Positions 23,887 to 31,817 of a DNA stretch of 34,666 nt are shown in pieces. Each line of letters begins with the position of its first letter. The first letter of the stretch is position 1. This stretch comes from Candidatus Thorarchaeota archaeon (GTDB lineage: Archaea; Asgardarchaeota; Thorarchaeia; Thorarchaeales; Thorarchaeaceae): NCBI GenBank assembly GCA_016839245.1, contig JAEOUN010000125.1, forward strand, positions 1 through 34,666, in the 5' to 3' direction. The notes beneath the pieces were generated by a model. The model was not told the origin of the DNA and did not search any database. It worked only from the letters and a program-made list of their open reading frames with translations. Both the position numbers and the translations under genes were made by a program.

Positions 23887-25590
23887 TTACTCCTTCTTTC
23901 TCGTGGTTTGGAATAACCATAAACCAAGAACGAGTGGCACTAAAATCAAGACACCAACTATTCCTAGAATTACTGGATTCAAAGTAAATGCTTGCAACAT
24001 AGTAAGGATTGCTGTAACCCAGGTCATGAGAAGAGCTACGACAAGTCCATATCGTATAACTTTCCCTTCTATGCCGATCTCATCAATTACAGCTGCAGCA
24101 TTTTGAATTTTAGCGGGACTGAGGACACTTGCAAGACCACCGCCAATTCCATTGGAAGCAGAAACAACCATGGCGTTAGCTCCAATCATTGTGCTTGTTT
24201 CAATATGGTACTTGGTAAACATTGCTATAGCTGAGGTCTCAGATCCTGAAATGAATCCAGCCAAGAGACCTAAGAAGGGTGCAACTATAGGATATAGTAA
24301 TCCAAGACCGGCAGTCATTGATGCAAGAAGAAATATCATATTATTAGTAGGATCAAGACCATTTGCTAAAACAGTGGGATTAAGCCAGTCTCCACCGGTA
24401 CCGATACGCCATCCACTGAAATTCAATACCTCTGCCATAGCAAAGAATATTGCAGCTGCTAGAACAGGACGCGGAGCACGCTTCTTGAATCCAGAAAACG
24501 TCTTTCTAAGGACTTCTCTGTCGGTCTTTAGAAATGGCATTGATACAAGTGTGGCTATTAACATCAATGTGTATGCTTGCCACAGCACTCTCGTATTAAT
24601 AGGAGAAGGATATGCTCCCAAAGTAATAGGCAAAGCAAGTTCATTATAGAGAAAGTCAAGAACTTGAGGAATTAGATTAGTCACTAAACATAGTATCACC
24701 AGAACAACCCAAGGAATACTGGCTTTGGCAAGACTCATACTTGATTCCACTTCGTAATCTTTCTCATCCAGAATGGATCGATCAATTATCGGCCGTCCCC
24801 GGACTTTATTAAAAATAAAAAGAACTAACAGGACCGCGGCACCTGCAAATACGTTTGTTAAGGTTGTAAGTGGTAGAAGAAAATTGCAGACTATTGCCAT
24901 GAGACCCGCAGTGATTCCACAAATTGCAGCTAATGAAAGGCCTTCTCGACTAAAAAGAAGTTTGCGGCCACCAGCAATCCAAAGCATAGAGATAGCTATT
25001 CCCATACTTACAACCGGCATAAACCATGCAAAGGTAGTACCGGCTTGTTGAAGGGATATGACCGTCCCCCAATAAGAATATTGATCAGTAAAGACAACAG
25101 CTGGCACACCAAGAAGAGCGAAGGTTGTAAGAGGATCGTATCCAATAGAAGGAAGAGCCACAGCAACCATTGGAGAAAATCCCAGAGCAAGCATGACTGG
25201 AGGCAACATCGAAACAGGTGTTGCTCCAATTCCAACAAGGAAAAGACCTAGACCAAAACTGATCATCAGTATCTGCATAGGTCGACTCCCACCACCTAGA
25301 GTCTTGAAAAATACTATCAAACGTTGAAGAGCTCCAGTTTCTTGCATGTATGTCATCATGAGTATAGAAGTTGCAACCATTAACGAAATGGGAAACGACT
25401 TGATGATACCTGCAAGGCTTGCAATCAAAGCAATTGTTACATCTGTTTGAAAAGCAATGATGGCGATTAATACCGTCACAAACCATACAACGACACCAGT
25501 TACATCAGCTGCTTTGTGAAGAAATACTAGCATAATAAAAGATAAAATAATTGGCAGTATGATTAGAATGAGACCTACAAGTGGATCCAT
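23887..25590 (-). CDS. L-lactate permease (LctP/LldP) family transporter
   Basis: A 567-residue integral membrane protein with about 12-14 hydrophobic helices. The diagnostic part is near the C terminus: LAGFISGSETSAIAMF followed by GANAMVVSASNGIGGGLASV and LSPAKIQNAAAV. These correspond to the G-S-D/E-T-S, A-N-x-x-G-G and S-P-Q/K-x-I segments of LldP/GlcA permeases. An N-terminal counterpart is GIGATPVSMLPPVMLALGF. Family knowledge: proton-coupled uptake of lactate or glycolate, though archaeal members may carry other 2-hydroxy or mono-carboxylates. GAGGTC lies 7 nt before the ATG, inside the end of the epimerase gene, and the two genes are 3 nt apart, indicating one operon. No lactate dehydrogenase is visible in the window, so the substrate stays open. 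Confidence 0.85.
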   Translation of the reverse strand: MDPLVGLILIILPIILSFIMLVFLHKAADVTGVVVWFVTVLIAIIAFQTDVTIALIASLAGIIKSFPISLMVATSILMMTYMQETGALQRLIVFFKTLGGGSRPMQILMISFGLGLFLVGIGATPVSMLPPVMLALGFSPMVAVALPSIGYDPLTTFALLGVPAVVFTDQYSYWGTVISLQQAGTTFAWFMPVVSMGIAISMLWIAGGRKLLFSREGLSLAAICGITAGLMAIVCNFLLPLTTLTNVFAGAAVLLVLFIFNKVRGRPIIDRSILDEKDYEVESSMSLAKASIPWVVLVILCLVTNLIPQVLDFLYNELALPITLGAYPSPINTRVLWQAYTLMLIATLVSMPFLKTDREVLRKTFSGFKKRAPRPVLAAAIFFAMAEVLNFSGWRIGTGGDWLNPTVLANGLDPTNNMIFLLASMTAGLGLLYPIVAPFLGLLAGFISGSETSAIAMFTKYHIETSTMIGANAMVVSASNGIGGGLASVLSPAKIQNAAAVIDEIGIEGKVIRYGLVVALLMTWVTAILTMLQAFTLNPVILGIVGVLILVPLVLGLWLFQTTRKKE

Positions 25591-25593
25591 GTT

Positions 25594-26589
25594 TTACGAC
25601 CTCTTCTTTAGAAATCCGTTTTCAAAATACCAGTCTATTGCACGTTTCAAACCCTCTTTCATTGTTATTTTAGGCGCCCAGCCAAGAATCCGCTTAGCTT
25701 TACTGTTATCATAGAGACGGTTCTCATCCATGCTTTGAACTGTTTTCATATGCCAGAGAAATGTTGTCTTCCTTCGATTTTTAATTGGGCTTAGTACGCC
25801 AATTCCAAGTTTAGCTAAACTGGTCGGTATCTTACGTTTAGGTGCTTTGACACCGCAGTATTCTGCTATATACTCGAATAGCTCATTGTAGGTCATGCCT
25901 TGGTCTGGACAAAGTATGATGGTTGTGTTTAAAGCTGACTTCGAAGTAATAGCTTTGACGAATCCATCTACAACGTCATCAACATGTGTGTACATTATTC
26001 CTTTCGTGCCATCTCCAGGAAGTACAGGAATTGTTCCATTATTCACAGCTTCAATAGCTTCGAATGCAGTATATAGATCACCTTCACCCATGATCCCTGT
26101 AGGTCGTATGATAATGTGATCTAATTTTGTATCCTTTGATATCTCACGTACTGCTTGTTCTGCAATCACCTTGCTTTTACTGTAGTCAAAGGAAGGATTT
26201 AGTTCAGTATCTTCATTGCCTGGAGGGAAACGGACTGGTCCGATTACTTCAGTGGTGCTGCAATATATGAATCTCTCAACTTTAGTTCTAACACATGCAG
26301 ACATAAGATTCTTAGTGCCATCAATATTTACTTTGTATAGTAGGTCAACAGAGCTTGGATAAAAATCAAAATATGCTGCGAGATGAATTACTATATCAAT
26401 GTCCTGAACTGCTAATTCAAGAGTTGAAGTGTCAAGTAAATCAGCTTCTCGAATCTCAATTTCCTTTGGAAGACCTTCAATATTACTGGTAGAGCGAACC
26501 AGAGCTACTACTTCATCTCCATCTTTCAAAATGCGAGATATTAGTTTTCTACCTACAAAACCTGTAGCACCCGTGACAAGTATCTTCAC
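25594..26589 (-). CDS. NAD-dependent epimerase/dehydratase (extended SDR)
   Basis: A cytosolic Rossmann-fold sugar or sterol-type epimerase/dehydrogenase, 331 residues. I start it at GTG 26589, giving MKILVTGATGFVG, because GGGAGG lies 9 nt upstream; an earlier TTG (26598) directly abuts that ribosome site and cannot use it. Motifs: NAD-binding GATGFVG (7-13), the acidic DLLD loop, HLAAY, and the catalytic YSKSK (Tyr136, Lys140) with the upstream CSTTEV Ser/Thr. The C-terminal LGWAPKITMKEGLKRAIDWY is the family's usual R-x-L-G-W-x-P tail. It fits NAD-dependent nucleotide-sugar epimerases or dihydroflavonol-4-reductase-like proteins, and the substrate is undetermined. It is the first gene of a two-gene unit with the lactate-permease-family transporter. 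Confidence 0.9.
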   Translation of the reverse strand: MKILVTGATGFVGRKLISRILKDGDEVVALVRSTSNIEGLPKEIEIREADLLDTSTLELAVQDIDIVIHLAAYFDFYPSSVDLLYKVNIDGTKNLMSACVRTKVERFIYCSTTEVIGPVRFPPGNEDTELNPSFDYSKSKVIAEQAVREISKDTKLDHIIIRPTGIMGEGDLYTAFEAIEAVNNGTIPVLPGDGTKGIMYTHVDDVVDGFVKAITSKSALNTTIILCPDQGMTYNELFEYIAEYCGVKAPKRKIPTSLAKLGIGVLSPIKNRRKTTFLWHMKTVQSMDENRLYDNSKAKRILGWAPKITMKEGLKRAIDWYFENGFLKKRS

Positions 26590-26675
26590 CAGGTTCAACC
26601 TCCCACTTTCTTTTTGATATGTACCATTTATCTCTTACCTCTTTCAACTGCAAGTCTAATTAGGCTTCATGCAAG

Positions 26676-26683
26676 TATATAAT
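26676..26683 (+). promoter_or_regulatory. TATA box upstream of the TPR gene
   Basis: TATATAAT ends 16 bases before the ATG at 26700. The position implies transcription starting at or just after that ATG, so the message is leaderless or the true start is a later in-frame ATG (for example at 26745). Confidence 0.45.
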
Positions 26684-26699
26684 GTGAAGTTATTGTAGG

Positions 26700-27941
26700 A
26701 TGGTGGAATTACTGAGTAGGGATCCTTCAGATGCTATTGAAAGAATGAAGAACCTACAGAGTGATAATACCGCTTCTGGATGGTTTAAAACAGCATGTTC
26801 TCTAGCCTCTAATGGAAAAATGGTTGAAGCTGAGAGAGCAATGAAAATTGCATTATCGATTGAAGACCATTATCCAATTGCATGGGCAATACTAGCAGCT
26901 ATTCTATTATCATTGGGCAGAGAAACAGAAGCAGAACAATCGGGGAAAAAGGCAATAGAACAATGTAAGAAATTAAAGGTAAGTTGGCCTAAATTACGGA
27001 GTTTAATCATTTCAGGAGCAATAAGAAGAAGCCAAGGCCTGAAGAACCATAAAAGAGTCATCATAGATACAATACCAAACAATGAATGGGGTAATGTCTT
27101 AGAAGTTTTATCTGAAACAAGCGGACATGATATTGATTATATCACTACCTCTGAAGCAGATTTAGAAAAGCAGGATGATACGATTAGTGAAGGAGAAAAG
27201 TCGGATTCCAAATCAGCCAGCGAATTCATTTCTTCTCACTCCAAGGAACCAGAAGATTTAGCTCCTTCAAAACGAGACCAGACAAGGAGCGAAACAATAC
27301 AGAGTCCTTCAACATTAAGACCAAGAGACACATCATCGGCAAGAACTTGGTTTGCCGCCGCAGAATCTCATTTGAAAAAACGTAACTATGATGAAGCAGA
27401 GAGAGCTTTAAGGAAAGCATTAGAATTCAATCCTCAGGATTATGATGGATGGTTTCGTTTAGGCTCTTTATTATTTAAAGAGAAAAACTATGTTGAAGCA
27501 GAAAAGGCACTACGAATGGCTGTATCTCAGATTCCTGGGAAAGAAAATGTCTGGTATCTTTTCGGTGTATCTCTTCAAAAACTTGAGAGATGGGAAGAAG
27601 CCATAGTGCCATTAAAGAATTCAATCAAATTCAATGAAGAGAATGAAGATTACTGGATGAAACTGGGACTCTCACAGTATCACATTGGTCAGTACAAAGA
27701 AGCTGCAAGATGTTTCCTGAGAACTCTGAGAATAGCTCCAAGACACAGAGATGCGACATTTTATCTTGCTCAATGCATGGAAATACAAGGTAACAAAAAT
27801 CATGCATTTAGCTTGTACAATGAGCTTCTAAAATCAGGAGAAACACGACCTGAAGTGCTTGAAAAGATGGCTAAAGCTTTTGATAGATTGGGTGCCGCAG
27901 ATAGAGCTAGAGAAGCACGAAGAAGAATTGCACATTATTAA
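26700..27941 (+). CDS. Tetratricopeptide-repeat protein
   Basis: A 413-residue soluble protein with no signal peptide. An N-terminal helical repeat pair (about 20-115) includes WFKTACSLASNGKMVEAERA and a second TPR-like unit. A long low-complexity, Ser/Glu/Lys-rich linker (about 140-215) separates it from a C-terminal array of five or six TPR units (about 218-405) with the consensus W-x-x-x-G-x-x-L-x-x-x-x-x-Y-x-x-A, for example WFRLGSLLFKEKNYVEAEKA and YWMKLGLSQYHIGQYKEAAR. TPR arrays are protein-interaction scaffolds, and nothing here identifies the partner. It ends 16 bases from the convergent sirtuin gene. The promoter geometry leaves open a later start codon. Confidence 0.88.
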   Translation: MVELLSRDPSDAIERMKNLQSDNTASGWFKTACSLASNGKMVEAERAMKIALSIEDHYPIAWAILAAILLSLGRETEAEQSGKKAIEQCKKLKVSWPKLRSLIISGAIRRSQGLKNHKRVIIDTIPNNEWGNVLEVLSETSGHDIDYITTSEADLEKQDDTISEGEKSDSKSASEFISSHSKEPEDLAPSKRDQTRSETIQSPSTLRPRDTSSARTWFAAAESHLKKRNYDEAERALRKALEFNPQDYDGWFRLGSLLFKEKNYVEAEKALRMAVSQIPGKENVWYLFGVSLQKLERWEEAIVPLKNSIKFNEENEDYWMKLGLSQYHIGQYKEAARCFLRTLRIAPRHRDATFYLAQCMEIQGNKNHAFSLYNELLKSGETRPEVLEKMAKAFDRLGAADRAREARRRIAHY

Positions 27942-27957
27942 TGATGTAAAATAAGAA

Positions 27958-28701
27958 TCAGCTAATTAGTCTATCAAGATATGGAAGCATTTCTCCTGCT
28001 TTCCCTTCAACATGGTAATCCGCGATTGATGTTAAGGGTGTTGTTTCTATATTTACTTCTATTACAATTCCTCCATTTTGTTTCACAGTGATTGGAAAAG
28101 AAGCCGCAGGGTGTACCAAAGCAGATGTACCTATTACAATGCAAACATCAGCTTTCTGCAATTCTGTATAGACCTGTGTCATCATTGTTGGATTTAGACT
28201 CTCTCCAAACCAGACAACATCAGGTCGTAGAATATTATTACAAGAAGGACATCTCGGAATCCCTATTGCAGGTACATCAATATACCCGCCATAAGAACAA
28301 GCTGTACATTTCAAAGCCCACAGATTTCCATGGATTTCAAAGATATGTTTTGACCCAGCTCGCCTATGAAGACCATCAACATTCTGCGTGATGAGTGATT
28401 TTAGAAGCCCAGTCCTTTCCCATTTTGCTATCGTATAGTGTGCTGGATTAGGATCACAGGACTTGATAAGATTCTGTCGCCAAGAATACCATTCCCAGAC
28501 AAGCTCAGGATTCTTTTGAAAAGCATCAGGAGTTGCTAATTCCATCGCATTATACTTATTCCAGAGACCATCAGCGCCACGGAATGTGGGTACGTTAGAT
28601 TCTTTGGAGATGCCAGCACCAGATAATGCAATCAGATAATTCGATCCTTCAATCTTCTGAGCTGCACTTCGTAAGTTCTTTTCTCTCAAAGAATGCACCA
28701 A
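27958..28701 (-). CDS. cobB: Sir2-family NAD-dependent protein deacylase (class III-like)
   Basis: Removes acyl groups from lysines using NAD. It is 247 residues, normal for CobB-type sirtuins. NAD-binding motifs: ALSGAGISKESNVPTFRG (25-42), ITQNVDGLH (104-112) and the catalytic His124 in IHGNL. A structural zinc site is formed by Cys132, Cys135, Cys151 and Cys154. The YSWR motif (Tyr72, Arg75) in EWYSWRQNL matches the Tyr/Arg pair of SIRT5/CobB class III enzymes that recognise succinyl or malonyl groups, so it may act on acidic acyl-lysines rather than only acetyl. The TTG start (28701) has an adjacent GTG, and no ribosome site is clear. It is divergent from an HTH regulator with a shared half-site in between. 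Confidence 0.94.
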   Translation of the reverse strand: MVHSLREKNLRSAAQKIEGSNYLIALSGAGISKESNVPTFRGADGLWNKYNAMELATPDAFQKNPELVWEWYSWRQNLIKSCDPNPAHYTIAKWERTGLLKSLITQNVDGLHRRAGSKHIFEIHGNLWALKCTACSYGGYIDVPAIGIPRCPSCNNILRPDVVWFGESLNPTMMTQVYTELQKADVCIVIGTSALVHPAASFPITVKQNGGIVIEVNIETTPLTSIADYHVEGKAGEMLPYLDRLIS

Positions 28702-28787
28702 TAGTCAATAATCATATCATCTATTAAGAATGTACTTGTTTTATTCACGAAAAGCCATGCCACCGCCAACACTTTTATTAGACGCAT

Positions 28788-28805
28788 TATTCACTATCGT
28801 GAATA
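28788..28805. promoter_or_regulatory. 18-bp inverted repeat upstream of the HTH gene
   Basis: TATTCAC-TATC-GTGAATA, perfect 7-bp arms around a 4-base spacer. It lies just downstream of a TATA-like TTTTATTA (28773-28780) and 20 bases before the HTH gene's TTG, where repressor binding would block initiation. The same half-site TATTCAC occurs alone at 28742-28748 on the sirtuin side. A natural candidate for the binding protein is the adjacent HTH regulator. Confidence 0.6.
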
Positions 28806-28825
28806 GAAGATTTTGAGGGATCTAA

Positions 28826-29308
28826 TTGTCTTTGGCAGATAAGAAACAAGTTAAACGAAGAACATGGATGATGCCACAAGAAGTCGAAGTGTGGTATGTA
28901 CTTCCTGCAATTAGACGTGAACTAGCAAGAGTCATGAAAACCAAAGTAGTTCAACGAATTGGTGAAGATGGAAAAAAGAGAGAGCATAAGATAACCCAGA
29001 AGGAAATTGCTCAAATGTTAGGTGTTACTGAACCAGCAATAACCCAATATCTGTTAAAGAACAAAGGAGTACGATCAAGAGGGGACCAGGTAGAGATTCC
29101 CAAGAAATTCATGCTAGAATTTGATACTTCAGCAGATGCTATGATTGAAGCCTTTGAAAAACACCTTGGAAATGATGATTTATACGAAGTTATGACAAGA
29201 GAAATCAATCGAATTATTAAGATCATGCGCGACGATGGAGCAATGTGTGATATCCATCGACAATTCTCAGCTCATGTTAAGGACAAGTGCAGTGCATGTA
29301 ATCGATAG
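28826..29308 (+). CDS. Archaeal HTH regulator with Cys/His tail (COG2522-like)
   Basis: A 160-residue DNA-binding protein. The start is TTG 28826, with GAGGGATC just upstream. The N-terminal EVEVWYVLPAIRRELARVM (about 19-37) and the helix-turn-helix HKITQKEIAQMLGVTEPAITQYL (about 54-76) match archaeal predicted regulators whose HTH follows a V-W-Y-V-L-P-A-I-R-R-E-L helix. A C-terminal helical region (about 100-137) leads to Cys141-x2-His144 and Cys155-x2-Cys158, a possible zinc or Fe-S ligand set. This suggests redox or metal sensing, which I infer from the residues only. A short basic insert (about 38-54, GEDGKKREH) widens the spacing before the HTH. A perfect dyad lies 20 bases before its start, consistent with autoregulation and control of the divergent sirtuin. 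Confidence 0.85.
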   Translation: MSLADKKQVKRRTWMMPQEVEVWYVLPAIRRELARVMKTKVVQRIGEDGKKREHKITQKEIAQMLGVTEPAITQYLLKNKGVRSRGDQVEIPKKFMLEFDTSADAMIEAFEKHLGNDDLYEVMTREINRIIKIMRDDGAMCDIHRQFSAHVKDKCSACNR

Positions 29309-29389
29309 GTATTCTTGTAAGCGAAGAATTTATCCATCTAAAGGTCAACTGCTCAACTCATTAGGGTGATACATTTAGGGTGATATTGA

Positions 29390-30112
29390 TTGTCCGGAGA
29401 AATCATTGTTACCATTGAAGATTCATATGCACTGGTAAAGATATCGAGACCTGACAAGTTGAATTCTGTTACAAGAGAAATGTTGCAGGCATTCTATAAG
29501 CAAGTTTCCAAGATTGCCAACGAGCCTTCAGTAAGAGCAATTATTTTCACAGGTGAAGGAGACCGTGCTTTTAGTGCGGGATTTGATCTTGAAATGATCA
29601 AGAGTCTTAAAGGTCAAGAAGCAATTGATTTCTTCAAATTATTAGAGAAATCCATTCGACAGATTAGAGAGAATAGAACAGGCATCACAATTGCAGCCGT
29701 GAATGGGCACGCAATAGGATTTGGTGCCATGGTAGCTTGCGCTTGCGATTTCCGTATCTTTGCAGATTCAGCAGTCTTTCGTTTGCCTGAAGTAGATTTG
29801 TCTGTATTCCCTGGTGGAGGAGCTACGTCAAATCTATTGCACTTAGTTGGTCCATCAAGAACCAAAGATATTCTGTTGACTGGACGAAAAGTTTTGGCAA
29901 AAGAAGCACTGGACATAGGCCTTGCAGATATGTTAGTGAGTAAAGATATGATGATGCAAAAGACCTTCGAGTTTGTTGAAGAGTTATTAAAGAAGGATCC
30001 AAAAATTCTCATAAGAACAAAGACACTAATAGATAGCATAACAGGAAAGGAAGTATCAGAAGCTGACGAACTTGAAACAATATACCTTGATGAGTGGTTA
30101 CGAGAATTCTAG
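29390..30112 (+). CDS. Enoyl-CoA hydratase/isomerase family protein
   Basis: A 240-residue crotonase-fold protein that acts on acyl-CoA thioesters. The TTG start has GGGTGAT 5 nt upstream. The oxyanion-hole segments are AFSAGFDL (60-67) and NGHAIGFGAMV (105-115). Of the two glutamates used by true enoyl-CoA hydratases, the one in LPEVDLSVFPGGG is kept (Glu134), but the first (in the G-G-G-C-E-L motif) is replaced by Met/Val in GFGAMVACACDF. Hydration is therefore unlikely and a delta3-delta2-enoyl-CoA isomerase or other crotonase reaction is more plausible. The length is slightly short for the family. It precedes carbamate kinase by 83 bases on the same strand, but no functional link is apparent. 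The FadH-like reductase elsewhere in the window could share the acyl-CoA pathway. Confidence 0.9.
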   Translation: MSGEIIVTIEDSYALVKISRPDKLNSVTREMLQAFYKQVSKIANEPSVRAIIFTGEGDRAFSAGFDLEMIKSLKGQEAIDFFKLLEKSIRQIRENRTGITIAAVNGHAIGFGAMVACACDFRIFADSAVFRLPEVDLSVFPGGGATSNLLHLVGPSRTKDILLTGRKVLAKEALDIGLADMLVSKDMMMQKTFEFVEELLKKDPKILIRTKTLIDSITGKEVSEADELETIYLDEWLREF

Positions 30113-30195
30113 TTCGTTCCAATTAAAAACCACACCCATTGGTTTAATTAGGGGATAAGGCGAAGAAAAAGCCTCTATTACGGAGAGATGATAAT

Positions 30196-31170
30196 ATGAC
30201 TAAAAAGGCAGTAGTTGCAATTGGAGGAAACAGCCTCATTACAGATAAGGACCATAAAACAATTCCAGACCAATATGCTGCCACAGCAGAAACATGCAAA
30301 CACATTGCTGATATGATTGGAAATGGCTGGGATGTCGTTATCACTTCGGGTAATGGTCCTCAAGTTGGATTCATTCTTAGACGATCGGAGCTTTCTGAGC
30401 ACGAACTCCATCCAGTCCCTCTTGACTATTGCGGAGCAGATACACAAGGAGCCATTGGGTATATGATTGAACGTGCGTTATACAATGAATTCCGTCGTAG
30501 AGGTATTGAGAAGAGTGTAGCCTCTCTAGTTACGCAAGTTCGAGTTTCAAAAGATGACCCCGCATTTGATGCACCATCAAAGCCTATTGGTTCTTTCATG
30601 GATGAAAAGACTGCAAAGGAACGAGCTAAAGCAGCAGGATGGAATGTTAGGGAGGACTCAGGGAGAGGATGGAGGAGAATAGTTGCCTCACCGATTCCGA
30701 AGGAGATTGTTGAATTGCCTGCCATTAATGCACTCATTAATCAAGGTATCATTGTCTATGCAGTAGGCGGCGGAGGGATTCCAGTTATTGCCAATGACAG
30801 TGGAGATCTCGAAGGTATTGCGGCAGTCATCGATAAAGATAGAGCGTCTAGTCTACTCGCATCGGGACTCAATGCAGATGTATTAATTATCTCAACCGCA
30901 GTTGAAAAGGTATATCTCAACTATGGAAAACCAAACCAACAACCCATTGATAAGATGGATCACATTCAAGCTCAGAGGTATATTGAAGAGGGTCATTTTG
31001 CTCCAGGTAGTATGCTACCAAAGATTCAGTCCTGCATTGAATTCATTAAGAATGGTGGCGAAATGGCGATAATAACAGATCCACCAAATTTGACTAGAGC
31101 TCTAAATGGTGAAACAGGTACAAGGATTGTTCAAGGCTATGCTGTTCCGCCTGCTCCTGATAGGAGATAA
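30196..31170 (+). CDS. arcC: Carbamate kinase
   Basis: Reversibly transfers phosphate between carbamoyl phosphate and ADP, yielding ATP in arginine, agmatine or purine fermentation, or making carbamoyl phosphate in some archaea. It is 324 residues, close to the usual 310-320. Motifs of the amino-acid-kinase fold: VVAIGGNSL (6-14), TSGNGPQVG (50-58), YCGADTQGAIGY (about 78-89), the GGGGIPVI loop (about 192-199) and the adenine-site stretch LIISTAVEKVYLNYGKP. GGAGAGATGAT precedes the ATG. RidA follows after 52 bases, plausibly on the same transcript; RidA clears reactive enamines arising in amino-acid metabolism, which fits an arginine/nitrogen catabolic context. No arginine deiminase or ornithine carbamoyltransferase is present in the window. 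Confidence 0.95.
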   Translation: MTKKAVVAIGGNSLITDKDHKTIPDQYAATAETCKHIADMIGNGWDVVITSGNGPQVGFILRRSELSEHELHPVPLDYCGADTQGAIGYMIERALYNEFRRRGIEKSVASLVTQVRVSKDDPAFDAPSKPIGSFMDEKTAKERAKAAGWNVREDSGRGWRRIVASPIPKEIVELPAINALINQGIIVYAVGGGGIPVIANDSGDLEGIAAVIDKDRASSLLASGLNADVLIISTAVEKVYLNYGKPNQQPIDKMDHIQAQRYIEEGHFAPGSMLPKIQSCIEFIKNGGEMAIITDPPNLTRALNGETGTRIVQGYAVPPAPDRR

Positions 31171-31222
31171 ACCCATACCGCTACATTAATCCAATGGCAA
31201 ATTATTGCGTGCTTTGATTAAA

Positions 31223-31603
31223 ATGAAAGTGACAAAGGTTACTACAACAAATGCACCAAAAGCAATTGGTCCTTACTCTCAGGGAATCAAAGCAAATGGG
31301 TTTGTTTTTTGTTCAGGTCAAATACCAGCTAATCCAGAAACAGGTGAATTGGTCACAGGCTCAATAACTGAACAAACAAAACAGTCACTGTCAAATGTTA
31401 AAGGTGTGATAGAGGCTGCTGGTTCAACGATGGATAAAGTTGTCAAAGTCACAGTCTTTCTTAAGGACATGAATGATTTTGCTGAGATGAATGCTGAATA
31501 TGCAAAATGGTTTTCGGATCCAGCCCCAGCAAGAGCAGCAGTTCAAGTTGCGAGATTACCAAAAGATGTAGGGATTGAGATAGAGGCAATGGCAGAATTA
31601 TAA
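31223..31603 (+). CDS. ridA: RidA (YjgF/UK114) enamine/imine deaminase
   Basis: Hydrolyses reactive 2-aminoacrylate-type imines produced by PLP enzymes. I start it at ATG 31223, giving [20 protein letters not shown], the normal family start and a length of 126 residues; a TTG 18 bases earlier would add an atypical extension. The catalytic Arg104 lies in [13 protein letters not shown], with the usual CSGQIP (30-35) and [10 protein letters not shown] end. The trimeric active site also needs the conserved Glu at about 119. The lack of a clear ribosome site suggests internal initiation or a leaderless transcript. It lies downstream of carbamate kinase on the same strand. Confidence 0.94.
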   Translation: MKVTKVTTTNAPKAIGPYSQGIKANGFVFCSGQIPANPETGELVTGSITEQTKQSLSNVKGVIEAAGSTMDKVVKVTVFLKDMNDFAEMNAEYAKWFSDPAPARAAVQVARLPKDVGIEIEAMAEL

Positions 31604-31735
31604 TGCACTTCAGATGGCGAATTCTGCAAATAGCAGAAATTAGATTCAAAAGATAAACTATGAACATAAAACCACTTGAATAGTTAGTATTTTTCCAGTA
31701 AGAAACTCCAATCTAAAGTACTCTGGGTAATGTTG

Positions 31736-31758
31736 TAGACTATATTTTCAATAGTCTA
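31736..31758. promoter_or_regulatory. Inverted repeat upstream of the first MPT-fold-like gene
   Basis: TAGACTAT (31736-31743) and ATAGTCTA (31751-31758) are perfect 8-bp arms with a 7-base spacer. The repeat ends 10 bases upstream of a strong TATA box, TTTTTATTA (31769-31777), which would start transcription near 31800. A site immediately upstream of BRE/TATA could bind either an activator or a repressor. The paralogue at 33778 lacks an obvious copy. Confidence 0.55.
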
Positions 31759-31768
31759 TGTAAGAACA

Positions 31769-31777
31769 TTTTTATTA
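31769..31777 (+). promoter_or_regulatory. TATA box of the first MPT-fold-like gene
   Basis: TTTTTATTA, about 45 bases before ATG 31818, gives a short leader containing the ribosome site GGTGGT (31808-31813). Confidence 0.55.
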
Positions 31778-31817
31778 CACACGTTATGTTCCATGAATCA
31801 TATCGATGGTGGTATTC

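Noticed and set aside
24152..24649. 165-aa plus-strand frame inside the lactate-permease-family gene
   Set aside because: It is the antisense shadow of a confident membrane protein, has a composition skewed by that gene, and no ribosome site or family motif.
30113..30195. Imperfect AATTAAAAACC / GGTTTAATT pairing as a terminator or riboswitch before carbamate kinase
   Set aside because: The pairing needs an internal bulge, no T run follows, and the sequence could equally be an AT-rich promoter.
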